A stretch of 64,000 nt of DNA. Origin: Arundinibacter roseus. Lineage in GTDB: Bacteria; Bacteroidota; Bacteroidia; Cytophagales; Spirosomataceae. Both the position numbers and the translations under genes were made by a program. Position 1 is the first letter of the stretch. Each line of letters opens with the position of its first letter. Below the pieces are notes generated by a model that saw only the letters and a program-made list of their open reading frames with translations, ran no database searches and was not told the DNA's origin. Location of the stretch: NCBI RefSeq assembly GCF_004348825.1, contig NZ_SMJU01000017.1, positions 23,048 through 87,047 of the forward strand. Reading direction: 5' to 3'. This document shows positions 23,927 through 32,838 of the stretch, in pieces.

Positions 23927-24392
23927 TACTCTACCCGATTATTTTTATTAGTTTTTGATAATGAGATAGTTGCATTTAAATCCGCCGAATAAAGGATTGA
24001 ACTAGGCTCTTGGTAAATATAGTTAAATCACTAGAAAATCAACTAGGTACGATGGAGAAGCGATTTAAATGTTTGACCTTATTTGAATTTCAGGAAAAGT
24101 TTCCAGTTGATGATAGCTGTAAACTCTATTTGGCTAATTTAAAGTGGAGTAACGGATTTTCGTGTTCAAAATGCGGACACACCAAGTATAGGGCTGGAAA
24201 TGGCCCCCATGATTGTCCTGGCAATATAAATGGTCAACTTAAATTGAAGAGAATACTTAGTTGCAATAATTTTCTCATTTGACTCCGCCAAATGTAGGCT
24301 TTTTCAGTCAGTTGAAGAGCTATGCAACAAAGCCCATAAGAACTACAAATTTCAGCCTTTTTTTTAATTCAAATTTTTCATCGGGTAGAGTA
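23927..24392. mobile_element. Internally deleted IS1595-like element with 13-bp terminal inverted repeats
   Basis: TACTCTACCCGAT at 23927-23939 is perfectly repeated in inverted form at 24380-24392. Between them lies the N-terminal part of a transposase with a zinc ribbon and no catalytic domain. The 466-bp element therefore looks like a non-autonomous, internally deleted derivative. The bases directly outside the two repeats do not match as an 8-bp target duplication, so the flanks have been rearranged or the true tips differ slightly. Confidence 0.7.
24052..24282 (+). pseudogene. Transposase fragment (IS1595/ISXO2-type zinc-ribbon N-terminus)
   Basis: From the ATG at 24052 the frame reads MEKRFKCLTLFEFQEKFP, then LANLKWSNGFSCSKCGHTKY, matching the start of IS1595-family transposases, where a zinc-ribbon domain precedes the DDE-type domain. 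The second Cys pair is disrupted (DCPGNINGQ) and the frame ends at 24282 without any catalytic region. Remaining sequence up to 24379 has no long frame. It cannot encode a working transposase. Confidence 0.7.
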
Positions 24393-24429
24393 AAAGTAGG
24401 CCTAAGTTTTTACGAAAAATTTATGAAGG

Positions 24430-24780
24430 AACAACTACTACTAACCATTTTATGTACCAAAAACTAACCAGAGCTGCCGCTCTTGTGGCCATACTGTTGC
24501 TGGTTCAGTGCGTGGATCCATATAGCAGGTCCTTTGAATATGAAGACACCCTCCTCACGGTAGAAGGCTTTGTAACGGATGATGGACCCATACGGATAAC
24601 CCTCCAAAACACACGAAGCACCAAAAGCACCAGTTTTCTGCAAGCCGTTGGCGGTGCTAAAATAGAAGTACGGGCCAAGCAAGGTCCGGTGATTCCGCTG
24701 AGGGAAACCGCCGCCGGCGTGTATGAGTCGGCCCCGGATTTTCGGGGCAAAGCAGGTGAAACGTACAGCCTGTATTTTGT
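24430..24780 (+). repeat. Direct repeat, copy 2 (partner at 22666-23016)
   Basis: Nearly identical to 22666-23016 at an offset of 1764 bp; see copy 1. It covers the leader frame, the lipoprotein signal and the first 106 or so codons of DUF4249 copy 2. Confidence 0.9.
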
Positions 24781-25567
24781 ACTACCTGATGGCCGTAAGT
24801 ACGAGTCCTCAGCCGAGCTACTGCTTCCCCTTAGGGGTAGAGCCAGTTATACCACAGAGTTTGTACCACGTACGCAGGTGGCTTTTGAGAACTTTGGCCA
24901 GAAAACAATGTCTGCCATAGAGGTTAAGGCCGACTTTGACGATCCGGCTGATGAGCGAAACTATTACTATTGGGAATCACGGCTTTTTGAGTTTCAGACT
25001 ATTTGTTTAACATGTATTAATTCCTCTTTGAATCCTCGTGCGGGCCAGTGTGGCACACCTACACCAAGTGCCCCATCCATCATACGTGATTATCAGTGTG
25101 ATGGTGACTGCTGGGAGATTCTGGGAGATCCTAGAATTACGGCCTTTTCGGATGTATTCATCAATGGAAATCAAGTGCGGGGCTTGCTAGTCCGTCAAGT
25201 CCCTTTTTACGATGAGCGTGGGGGGCTGCTTGAGCTTTCGCAGTACAATCTTTCAATTGGAGCTTTTCGATATTTTGATCTGCTCAGACGACAGCTAGAA
25301 ACTTCCGGTACCTTTGTAGATAGTCCGCCCGCACCACCCATTGGGAATATCCGAAATGTGGATAATCCGAAGGAACTTGTTTCGGGCTATTTTGGTGCCG
25401 GAGGCAAAAATATCCAGCGGATCTGGATCAACAGGCGTGGTTTTCCTTCGCCTATTATCATACCACTTTTAGGCAGGGAACCAGCTATCAGCGCAGCTTT
25501 TGGATTTAGTCCCCCCTGTCGGCTTTCTACTACACGAACACCCAACAAACCCATCGGCTGGCAATGA
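24452..25567 (+). CDS. DUF4249 family lipoprotein, copy 2
   Basis: The 371-residue paralogue of the 22688-23812 protein starts MYQKLTRAAALVAILLLVQC (lipoprotein signal). It shares the N-terminal 106 residues almost exactly and the last 10 residues (TRTPNKPIGW), but its middle is clearly divergent, though still family-like (DYQCDGDCWEIL, PPAPPIGNIRN). It overlaps the start of the TonB receptor by 4 bp, so the two are translationally coupled and probably form one outer-membrane complex. This copy is the one still joined to an intact receptor. Confidence 0.87.
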   Translation: MYQKLTRAAALVAILLLVQCVDPYSRSFEYEDTLLTVEGFVTDDGPIRITLQNTRSTKSTSFLQAVGGAKIEVRAKQGPVIPLRETAAGVYESAPDFRGKAGETYSLYFVLPDGRKYESSAELLLPLRGRASYTTEFVPRTQVAFENFGQKTMSAIEVKADFDDPADERNYYYWESRLFEFQTICLTCINSSLNPRAGQCGTPTPSAPSIIRDYQCDGDCWEILGDPRITAFSDVFINGNQVRGLLVRQVPFYDERGGLLELSQYNLSIGAFRYFDLLRRQLETSGTFVDSPPAPPIGNIRNVDNPKELVSGYFGAGGKNIQRIWINRRGFPSPIIIPLLGREPAISAAFGFSPPCRLSTTRTPNKPIGWQ

Positions 25568-27981
25568 AACAGACTTTACTTCTTTGTGTACTATTCCTAT
25601 CCCTGCTGAGTACCGCAACGATTGCCCAAAAACGCCCGCCCGGCAAAAGCCACATGGTGCGGTGCGTGTTGTCTGATTCGCTCTCGGGGCAGCCAATTGT
25701 GAATGGCATTGTGCAGTTCAATTATAACCGCATGGGCCTTTATACCGACAAAAACGGTGTATTTGAGATTTTTCATCCCGAAGGCGAAGTGGTGCTTACC
25801 ATCCGAAATCTGGGCTATCGGACATACTTTTCCAAATTTGACCTCACGCGCGACACGACCCTGACGGTGCGCCTGCTGGCCGTAGCAAATGAGCTGGACG
25901 AGGTAACAATCTCGACCCAAAGCGTGGATCAGACCATCCGCAAACCGCTGCTTGGGGTTACACGCCTCAACATCAAAACGATCAAAAATCTTCCTGCCGT
26001 CATGGGCGAGGTAGATATTCTGCGTAGTCTCCAGCTGCTGCCGGGCGTTACGTCGGTAGGCGAGGCTTCCAATGGCGTAAATATCCGCGGAGGCACGGTC
26101 GATCAAAACCTGATGCTTTTTGACGACGCCCCGATTTTTAATCCAACCCACCTGTTCGGCATGTTTTCGGTATTTCCGCCGGATGCCGTCTCTTCCATGG
26201 AGGTCTACAAAGGCACTACACCTGCCCGCTATGGAGGCCGTGCCGCAGCGGTCATGGATGTAGCTATGGCTAACCCCAGCCTTGACCAGTTCAAAGTACA
26301 GGCAGGTATCGGGCTCATTTCCAGCAGACTTACGGTAGAAATGCCGCTTCTCAAACAGAAAATAGGTCTGCTGGTGTCGGGAAGAGGATCGTTTAATGAT
26401 TTTTTGTTCAAATATGGCCCTCCACGGATTCGGGGTATTCGGGCCAACTTTGGGGATGCTGCCGCCAAGTTATTTTGGGTGATTAATCCTAAAAATACGT
26501 TATCCGTTTCCACCTACTTCAATACTGATTTTTTCCAGACGGAGCTGCTGGGAGGTGTAGACAACATTGTGTCGGAGTCCACGCAGTTTCAGTTCAAAAC
26601 CCTCAACTTTTCGGCGAAGTGGTTTCATGCTTTTACCCCAAAACTCGACATGCAGGTGGTAGCTACTCAAAGCGACTACGCCCCCAGTATTCTTTTGCCG
26701 GAAACGACCGGCGACAATACCGTCGAAATTATGTCCAACGTGCTGCACCGGCAGCTCAAAGGCAATCTCAACTATACGCCCAACGAAGCGCACAAAATCG
26801 AAATCGGGCTTGGCGTGGTTAACTACCTGCTGCACCCCCCGGGAAGGCTCAATCCCGGCAGTAGTCCGTCGGTCAATGCCATCAACCTACCGCAGGAAAA
26901 TGGCCTGGAACTTGCCGGTCACATTGAAGATGAGTTTAAAGCAACCCGATGGCTGACGGTTATGGCCGGGCTGCGCTACTCTTACTTTCTGGATCTCGGC
27001 CCCGGCACGGTGCAAACCTACCGCCCCGGCTCCCTGCGGGAGGAGTCGGAGGTAACGGGCGCTACGCAGTACGGCCGGGGAGAAGCCAAGGCTACCTATG
27101 GCGGCCTCGAACCCCGGCTCGGGCTCAGCCTCAAACTGAACGACAGGGCTTCGCTCAAAGGCGGGTACTCACTCATGCGGCAGTATATGCAGGTGATTTC
27201 CAACACCACTACGCCCCTGCCCACCTCCCGCTGGAAAACGAGCGATGCGTACATCAAACCGCAGGTAAGCCAGCTTACTACGCTGGGCTATTTTCAGTCG
27301 TCCAAAAGTTCTATTTTTGAATACTCCCTGGAAGCGTACTGGCGCGAAACCAACAACATTCTGGAATATAAACCCGGCGCAGATTTTTTACTTCGGGAAA
27401 ACGTCGAAACCCAGCTCCTGCAAGGGCAGAGCCGCGCCTATGGTATTGAAGCGATGGCCACGAAGAAAAAAGGGACAACCACCGGCTGGATCAGCTATAC
27501 CTACGCACGTGTGCTCAACCGTGTGGACGAGGGGCCTTCGTTTATGGAGCGTATCAATAATGGGGAGTGGTTTCCGGCCAATTTTGACCGCCCGCATTCG
27601 TTCAACCTGTCGCTCACCACGATTCCCAACAAAATCACTACGTTCTCGGCGACCTTTACGTACTCTTCCGGGCGGCCTTTCACGGCACCCACGGGAGTTT
27701 TGCGCTACCAAAACCGGAGCATTCCGTACTTTACCCTGCGCAATCAGGACCGGATTCGGGATTACCACCGACTGGATTTTTCGCTGCAACTCAACAACCT
27801 GACCGAAAAAGACCGCCGCTGGCAGGGCAACTGGGTTTTTACGCTCTATAATGTGTATGGCATTGATAATCAGTATTCGGTCTTCTTCAAGCAGGTCGGG
27901 ACAGGCTTCCGGCCTTACCAACTGACGGTTTTTAATGCCCCGATTTTTTCCGTGACGTTTAATATCAAGAATATTCGGTAG
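25564..27981 (+). CDS. TonB-dependent outer-membrane receptor with CarboxypepD_reg-like domain
   Basis: The 805-residue protein has a Sec signal (MKQTLLLCVLFLSLL...IAQ), an N-terminal beta-sandwich domain (about 30-115), a plug domain (about 130-230, with LLPGVTSVGEASNGVNIRGGTVDQ and YGGRAAAVMDV) and a C-terminal barrel ending in Phe/Ile-rich strands (SVTFNIKNIR). It is shorter than SusC proteins and lacks the SusC TonB-box repeat region. Paired with a DUF4249 lipoprotein, it probably imports a ligand that cannot be named from sequence. No terminator was recognised after it. Confidence 0.9.
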   Translation: MKQTLLLCVLFLSLLSTATIAQKRPPGKSHMVRCVLSDSLSGQPIVNGIVQFNYNRMGLYTDKNGVFEIFHPEGEVVLTIRNLGYRTYFSKFDLTRDTTLTVRLLAVANELDEVTISTQSVDQTIRKPLLGVTRLNIKTIKNLPAVMGEVDILRSLQLLPGVTSVGEASNGVNIRGGTVDQNLMLFDDAPIFNPTHLFGMFSVFPPDAVSSMEVYKGTTPARYGGRAAAVMDVAMANPSLDQFKVQAGIGLISSRLTVEMPLLKQKIGLLVSGRGSFNDFLFKYGPPRIRGIRANFGDAAAKLFWVINPKNTLSVSTYFNTDFFQTELLGGVDNIVSESTQFQFKTLNFSAKWFHAFTPKLDMQVVATQSDYAPSILLPETTGDNTVEIMSNVLHRQLKGNLNYTPNEAHKIEIGLGVVNYLLHPPGRLNPGSSPSVNAINLPQENGLELAGHIEDEFKATRWLTVMAGLRYSYFLDLGPGTVQTYRPGSLREESEVTGATQYGRGEAKATYGGLEPRLGLSLKLNDRASLKGGYSLMRQYMQVISNTTTPLPTSRWKTSDAYIKPQVSQLTTLGYFQSSKSSIFEYSLEAYWRETNNILEYKPGADFLLRENVETQLLQGQSRAYGIEAMATKKKGTTTGWISYTYARVLNRVDEGPSFMERINNGEWFPANFDRPHSFNLSLTTIPNKITTFSATFTYSSGRPFTAPTGVLRYQNRSIPYFTLRNQDRIRDYHRLDFSLQLNNLTEKDRRWQGNWVFTLYNVYGIDNQYSVFFKQVGTGFRPYQLTVFNAPIFSVTFNIKNIR

Positions 27982-28064
27982 GGCTGGTTGGTACAAATTT
28001 TTTAAGCAAGAATAAGAATCTGTTGTTTCATCACTAAACAAAAAACCGTTTGCCAGTATCTATT

Positions 28065-28072
28065 TATATTTG
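28065..28072 (+). promoter_or_regulatory. Putative -7 promoter element for the GH43 gene
   Basis: TATATTTG matches TAnnTTTG and ends 27 nt before the ATG at 28100. A TTTG at 28049-28052 is closer than the usual -33 spacing. Confidence 0.45.
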
Positions 28073-28099
28073 AACTCATGACTTGATTCCTTTGGCATA

Positions 28100-29842
28100 A
28101 TGAAACATCTGATTGCTTTTACAGCTATACTCCTTCAACTCGTTTACCTTTTTAACTCGGGTCAAGTTCTGGCCCAAAAAACCTACTGCAACCCCATCAA
28201 CCTGGACTATGGCTATACGCCTATTCCGAATTTCTCGGAATGGGGCCGCCACCGCGCCACGGCTGATCCGGTGATTGTGAACTACAAAGGCACCTTTTTT
28301 CTGTTCAGTACCAATCAGTGGGGCTACTGGCACAGCAGCAATATGTCCGACTGGACGTTTCACTCCCGCCGGTTTTTGCGCCCCTGGAACAACGTCTACG
28401 ACGAGCTGTGCGCCCCTGCGGTAGGAATTGTGGGCGATACGATGCTGGTGTTTGGCTCTACCTATACCGGTGAATTTACGATTTGGATGAGTACCAATCC
28501 CGAAGCCAACGAGTGGAAACCGCTTGTAGAGCGCTTCGGAATTGGCGGCTGGGACCCCGACTTTTTCACCGATACCGACGGGCGGTTTTATATGTACAAC
28601 GGGTCGAGCAACCGCTACCCGCTCTACGGCATTGAGCTGAACCGCCAAACGATGGCACCTATCGGCACGCGTAAGGAAGTATATCTGCTGGAATCTTGGC
28701 GCTATGGATGGCAGCGCTTCGGCGAGCACATGGACGATACCTTTCTGGATGGTTTTATGGAAGGTGCCCACATGACCAAACACAACGGAAAATACTACCT
28801 GCAATATGGCGCACCCGGTACCGAAGGCAGCGGCTATGCCGATGGCGTGGCCGTAGGCGACTCTCCGCTGGGAAATTTCAAAAATCAGAGCGATCCGCTG
28901 AGTATGAAACTGGGTGGTTTTGCACGCGGTGCCGGGCACGGGGCTACGTTTCTGGACAATGACAAAAACTACTGGCATGTGTCTACGGTGGTAATGAACC
29001 GCAAAAATAATTTTGAACGCCGCCTCGGAATCTGGCCCGCAGGCTTTGATCAGGATGACGTCATGTACTGCAACACCGCCTATGGCGACTACCCGCATGT
29101 TCTGCCCTATGCCGATAAGCCCGGCGTATTTACAGGCTGGATGCTGCTCAACTACCAAAAACCGGTGCGGGCGTCGTCGTCGCTCGGTGGGTATCAGCCT
29201 AATCTCGCGGTTGATGAGGACATAAAGACCTATTGGAGTGCAAAATCGGGAAATAAAGGCGAGTGGTTTGAAACGGATTTGGGCGAACTATCGACCGTGC
29301 AGGCCGTGCAGATCAACTACGCAGATCAGGATGCTGGCACGTTGGGAAAAGTGACCGATCAGTACCATCAATATATTCTGTATCATTCCAAAGACGGCAA
29401 AAAATGGGAAGTGCTGGTCGATAAATCAGCTAACAAAAAGGACGTACCCCATGACTACGTGGAATTGCCAACGCCCGTATCAACCCGTTTTTTGAAACTC
29501 GAAAATATCCACATGCCGCAGGGAAAGTTTGCGCTCAGTGGTTTTCGGGTGTTTGGCAAAGGAGCCGGGCAACGCCCCGATGCCGTGAAGCAATTTATGG
29601 TTTTGCGTACCGAAAAAGACAAACGCAGCGCCTGGATTCGCTGGTCGCCGGTGGATGGGGCCTACGGCTACACGATCCGCTACGGCACGCATCCCGACAA
29701 ACTCTACAACAATATTATGGTGCTTACCCATAACGAATACTGGTTTAAAGCCATGGATAAACTCGCCACGTACTACTACACGATCGAGGCCTTCAACGAA
29801 AACGGTATTTCAGAGCAGTTTCCACTGGTGAAGGTGGAGTAG
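28100..29842 (+). CDS. Secreted GH43-type glycosidase with F5/8C and fibronectin-like domains
   Basis: The 580-residue protein has a signal peptide ending at VLAQ, then a five-bladed beta-propeller typical of GH43 arabinofuranosidases/xylosidases. The catalytic base Asp56 lies in TADPVIVNYKGTFFLF, and a Glu in DGFMEGAHMTKHNGKYYL is the likely acid. From about residue 350 a galactose-binding-like (F5/8 type C) domain follows (ASSSLGGYQPNLAVDEDIKTYW, then TRFLKLENIH), and the last 80 residues look like a fibronectin III module (AWIRWSPVDGAYGYTIRYG). Likely acts on arabinose- or xylose-containing polysaccharides; the exact substrate is unknown. It is a single + strand gene. Confidence 0.88.
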   Translation: MKHLIAFTAILLQLVYLFNSGQVLAQKTYCNPINLDYGYTPIPNFSEWGRHRATADPVIVNYKGTFFLFSTNQWGYWHSSNMSDWTFHSRRFLRPWNNVYDELCAPAVGIVGDTMLVFGSTYTGEFTIWMSTNPEANEWKPLVERFGIGGWDPDFFTDTDGRFYMYNGSSNRYPLYGIELNRQTMAPIGTRKEVYLLESWRYGWQRFGEHMDDTFLDGFMEGAHMTKHNGKYYLQYGAPGTEGSGYADGVAVGDSPLGNFKNQSDPLSMKLGGFARGAGHGATFLDNDKNYWHVSTVVMNRKNNFERRLGIWPAGFDQDDVMYCNTAYGDYPHVLPYADKPGVFTGWMLLNYQKPVRASSSLGGYQPNLAVDEDIKTYWSAKSGNKGEWFETDLGELSTVQAVQINYADQDAGTLGKVTDQYHQYILYHSKDGKKWEVLVDKSANKKDVPHDYVELPTPVSTRFLKLENIHMPQGKFALSGFRVFGKGAGQRPDAVKQFMVLRTEKDKRSAWIRWSPVDGAYGYTIRYGTHPDKLYNNIMVLTHNEYWFKAMDKLATYYYTIEAFNENGISEQFPLVKVE

Positions 29843-29853
29843 AGCTCACCCCC

Positions 29854-30684
29854 CTACTTCCCCCACTGCTCCACCAATTTCACAAATAATTCCTGAATTT
29901 TCAGCGTTCGGTTTCCGGGCGTGCCGTTGCCAATTGTGTGCTCGCCCACCTGTACAATGGGCATCGCCCATTTGGTGGTGCTTGTAGTAAAAACCTCGTT
30001 GGCATGCAGCAGTTCATCAAGAAGAACGGGACGTACCTGCACATCAAAATGCGGAGCGGCGAGTTCCAGGACGGTTCGGCGGGTGATGCCGTTGAGAATG
30101 TTGCGGTCGGGCGTAATGAGGCTATCTCCCTTGAAGAGGAATACATTGCTGCGGGTCAATTCGCTGATTTCGTTGTCTTTATGAAAAAGTAAGTCTGCCG
30201 CCTGCTGCTGTTTCATTTCGTCCGCCATCAGAATCATGTGGACGTAGTTGGTGGTTTTTATTTCGGGCAAATCGCGTACGTAGTCGTACGGAAGCACTTT
30301 GATGCCTTTGAGCAGTCCCGCCGGATTGTCTTTGGGAAGTGGCTCGCAGCGAATCAGGAAATTGGGCTGTACCACGCTCACGCTATCGGCCGAGTAGCCG
30401 CCGGTCAGCACAAACCGAAAGGCCACTTCGGCTTCACCCGCACGGGTGTGCAGCTCGGTCAGAATAGCGGCGGTTTCTTCCTGCGACACCGGAAGCGGAA
30501 GTTTTAGCAATCGGGCTGAGTTTTCGAACCTCGCCCAGTAGTCATTCCAGCGAAACGGTACGCCGTTGTAGGTACGGAAATAGTCAAACATCCCGTAGCC
30601 ACGCAACAGGCTAAGGTCGTTGGTTTGAAACAGGGCCGACTCAATCGGCAAAATCTGACCATTGAAATACAGGTGGTACGACAT
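29854..30684 (-). CDS. Class IV PLP-dependent aminotransferase
   Basis: The 276-residue protein belongs to the fold-type IV group that includes branched-chain aminotransferase, D-amino-acid aminotransferase and aminodeoxychorismate lyase. Visible pieces are the start LYFNGQILPIESALFQTNDLSLLRGYGMFDYFRT-like region, the PLP Lys in EIKTTNYV, and EISELTRSNVFLF followed by LNGITRRTVLELA. Length fits D-amino-acid aminotransferase or lyase rather than the longer IlvE. The specific reaction is not decidable by eye. It converges on the GH43 gene with an 11-bp gap. Confidence 0.87.
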   Translation of the reverse strand: MSYHLYFNGQILPIESALFQTNDLSLLRGYGMFDYFRTYNGVPFRWNDYWARFENSARLLKLPLPVSQEETAAILTELHTRAGEAEVAFRFVLTGGYSADSVSVVQPNFLIRCEPLPKDNPAGLLKGIKVLPYDYVRDLPEIKTTNYVHMILMADEMKQQQAADLLFHKDNEISELTRSNVFLFKGDSLITPDRNILNGITRRTVLELAAPHFDVQVRPVLLDELLHANEVFTTSTTKWAMPIVQVGEHTIGNGTPGNRTLKIQELFVKLVEQWGK

Positions 30685-30750
30685 GAAAAGGGACTTTTTG
30701 AAAACGGATACTTTCCAAATATGGCAAGAAAATCCGACAATAAAAGCCCT

Positions 30751-31701
30751 TTATTTCACGAATTCAGCCACATTTTGCTTTGTCACAAGCTGAAAAGGAA
30801 TGAGAACTTCCTGTTCGTAAGGTTGTTTGTTCAAAATCTTTAAGGCCGTTTCAATCGCCTGCGAACCTTGCTGCTTCGCATTTTGATACACGGTTGCGTC
30901 GAGCGTCCCCTTTTGTACGGCCTGCAATGCGTCTGGAATGGCGTCAATACTTACCACCAGTATCTTGTCTTTCAGGCCGGCGTCGGTCAGGGCTTTCATG
31001 GCTCCCATGCCCATTTCGTCGTTGTGGGCAAATACGGCATTGATTTGGCTGCCGTACGACTGAATCCAGTTTTCCATCAGCGACATAGCCTTTGCCCGGT
31101 CCCATTCGCCGGTTTGGCTCGCCAGAAGTTTGAGGTCAGGATAATTTTTCAATATTTCCCGAGCGCCCTGTTCCCTCTGAATTTGCGCCGCCTGACCCAT
31201 ATAGCCGTGAATCATGATGACATTTCCTTTACCGCCCAATTTTTCCGCAATGTATTTCATGGCGATGCGCGCCGATTCCACGTCGTCGGAACCCACAAAA
31301 GCCGACGGTTTTGTAGCAGTTGCAGAGTTGACGTTGATGATCGGAATACCCGCAGCCAGCGCTTTTGCCACCGCCGGTGAGCTTGCTTCTACTTCGCAGG
31401 GATTCATGATGATGGCATCGACGCCCTGTGCAATGAAGCTTTCGACCTGTTCGATCTGTTTGAGGGCCGAGCGCTCGGCATCCACCGTAATGAGTTCCAC
31501 GCCAGCTTCCTCCGCTTTTTTATCGATTTCATCGCTCACATTGACGATGAACTCATTCTGCATACTGAGCATCGTGACCCCAATGACGGGTTTGTCGCCC
31601 GAGGCGGTGTCTGAACCGGATTGATTGCAATTTGTAAGAAAAAATGTACTCAGGAGAAAAAAGCTAAACGCTGAAAGACGGTTCATCAAGGAATTATTCA
31701 T
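30751..31701 (-). CDS. Sugar ABC transporter substrate-binding lipoprotein (RbsB-like)
   Basis: The 316-residue protein has an N-terminal lipoprotein signal (LLSTFFLTNC) and the periplasmic-binding fold type I of the ribose/galactose family, with VIGVTMLSMQNEFIVNVSDEI, AQGVDAIIMNP, NVNSATATKPSAFVGSDD, AVFAHNDEMGMGAM and VVSIDAIPDAL. It forms an operon with the permease (114 bp upstream) and the ATPase. The sugar is not certain: ribose, xylose, galactose or an inositol are all possible. Confidence 0.9.
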   Translation of the reverse strand: MNNSLMNRLSAFSFFLLSTFFLTNCNQSGSDTASGDKPVIGVTMLSMQNEFIVNVSDEIDKKAEEAGVELITVDAERSALKQIEQVESFIAQGVDAIIMNPCEVEASSPAVAKALAAGIPIINVNSATATKPSAFVGSDDVESARIAMKYIAEKLGGKGNVIMIHGYMGQAAQIQREQGAREILKNYPDLKLLASQTGEWDRAKAMSLMENWIQSYGSQINAVFAHNDEMGMGAMKALTDAGLKDKILVVSIDAIPDALQAVQKGTLDATVYQNAKQQGSQAIETALKILNKQPYEQEVLIPFQLVTKQNVAEFVK

Positions 31702-31814
31702 TTTGAATTATTTATAAAAACAAGATTATAATGGTTCAGGAAGTGCATTTTTGAGAAATTATTAAATTCTTTTCCTGTCAATTTCAAAAAACAAAAAGTA
31801 TACAAACCTACTAA

Positions 31815-32798
31815 TTAAGCTGCTTTGCGGTTGAGGCCATCGAGAATGACGGCGCCAATGATAATGACACCCATAACGACCTGTTGGTAGTACGACGTAA
31901 CGTTGAGCAGGTCAAGACCGTTGCTGATGACGCCAATGAGCAACGCACCAATGAGTGTGCCCGTCATGCTGCCGCTACCGCCCGAGGTGCTAGTACCGCC
32001 GATAATCGCTGCTGCAATCGCATCCAGCTCAAAGCCCTGCCCGGCGTTAGGCTGACCGGTCGTGATGCGGGCCGTCAGCACGAGGCCCGCCAGTCCGGCG
32101 AGCGTTCCACTGAGCATATAAACCAGCATTTTGATTTTTTCAACGGGAATTCCCGAGGCACGAGCGGCTTGTTCGTTTCCACCGACGGCGTACATATATC
32201 GGCCCCAGATGGTTTTGCGCAGCAGTAAAGAGCAGGCGACAAATACGATGAGAAGAATAATGATCGGAAACGGAATGCCCAGGATTTTTCCTCCCCCAAT
32301 AAAATTAAACGAATCGGAAAGATTGGAAATAGGTCGCCCCTTGCTCAAAATCAGCGCCAGGCCACGGCCAATCGTCATCGTGCCCAGGGTGACAATAAAG
32401 GGCGGAACTTTACTTTTGGTAATCACCAGGCCATTAAACCCTCCCATCAGCAAGCCGGCTCCAAGTGCAAACACCAGCGGAACAATCAGCGGGAAGGTAT
32501 CGGGATGGGCAAACATAGCCGCCACCACACCCGTTACCGCCACGAGCGAGCCCAGCGACAGATCTATACCTCCGGTGATGATCACGAACGTTACACCAAA
32601 CGCCAGCAACGCATTGATAGATACCTGTGTAACGATGATCGTCAGGTTGGAAACCGTCAGAAACCGGGGCGTGCTGAGGGCAAGTGCTACGCAGATAACA
32701 ATAAACGCCAGCAAAATACCATAGGTACCAATACCTTGTACACGTTTTTTGTAGGAGGTTCCGGCTTGATTATAAAGAGAAGTAACGAGTTGTTTCAT
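31815..32798 (-). CDS. Sugar ABC transporter permease (RbsC-like)
   Basis: The 327-residue polytopic protein has about eight to ten hydrophobic helices and the family motifs GGIDLSLGSLVAVTGVVAA and GGNEQAARASGIPVEKIK, with DAIAAAIIGGTSTSGGSGS near the C-terminus. It would form the homodimeric channel of a ribose-type (CUT2) importer. It sits between the ATPase (40 bp) and the binding protein. Confidence 0.92.
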   Translation of the reverse strand: MKQLVTSLYNQAGTSYKKRVQGIGTYGILLAFIVICVALALSTPRFLTVSNLTIIVTQVSINALLAFGVTFVIITGGIDLSLGSLVAVTGVVAAMFAHPDTFPLIVPLVFALGAGLLMGGFNGLVITKSKVPPFIVTLGTMTIGRGLALILSKGRPISNLSDSFNFIGGGKILGIPFPIIILLIVFVACSLLLRKTIWGRYMYAVGGNEQAARASGIPVEKIKMLVYMLSGTLAGLAGLVLTARITTGQPNAGQGFELDAIAAAIIGGTSTSGGSGSMTGTLIGALLIGVISNGLDLLNVTSYYQQVVMGVIIIGAVILDGLNRKAA

Positions 32799-32838
32799 GA
32801 GTTAAAATCAGGTTTTGAGCGCATGAGTGCTTACAATT

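Noticed and set aside
28076..29158. Long minus-strand frame opposite the GH43 gene
   Set aside because: It is an antisense shadow of a gene with a signal peptide and catalytic motifs; the antisense protein shows no domain.
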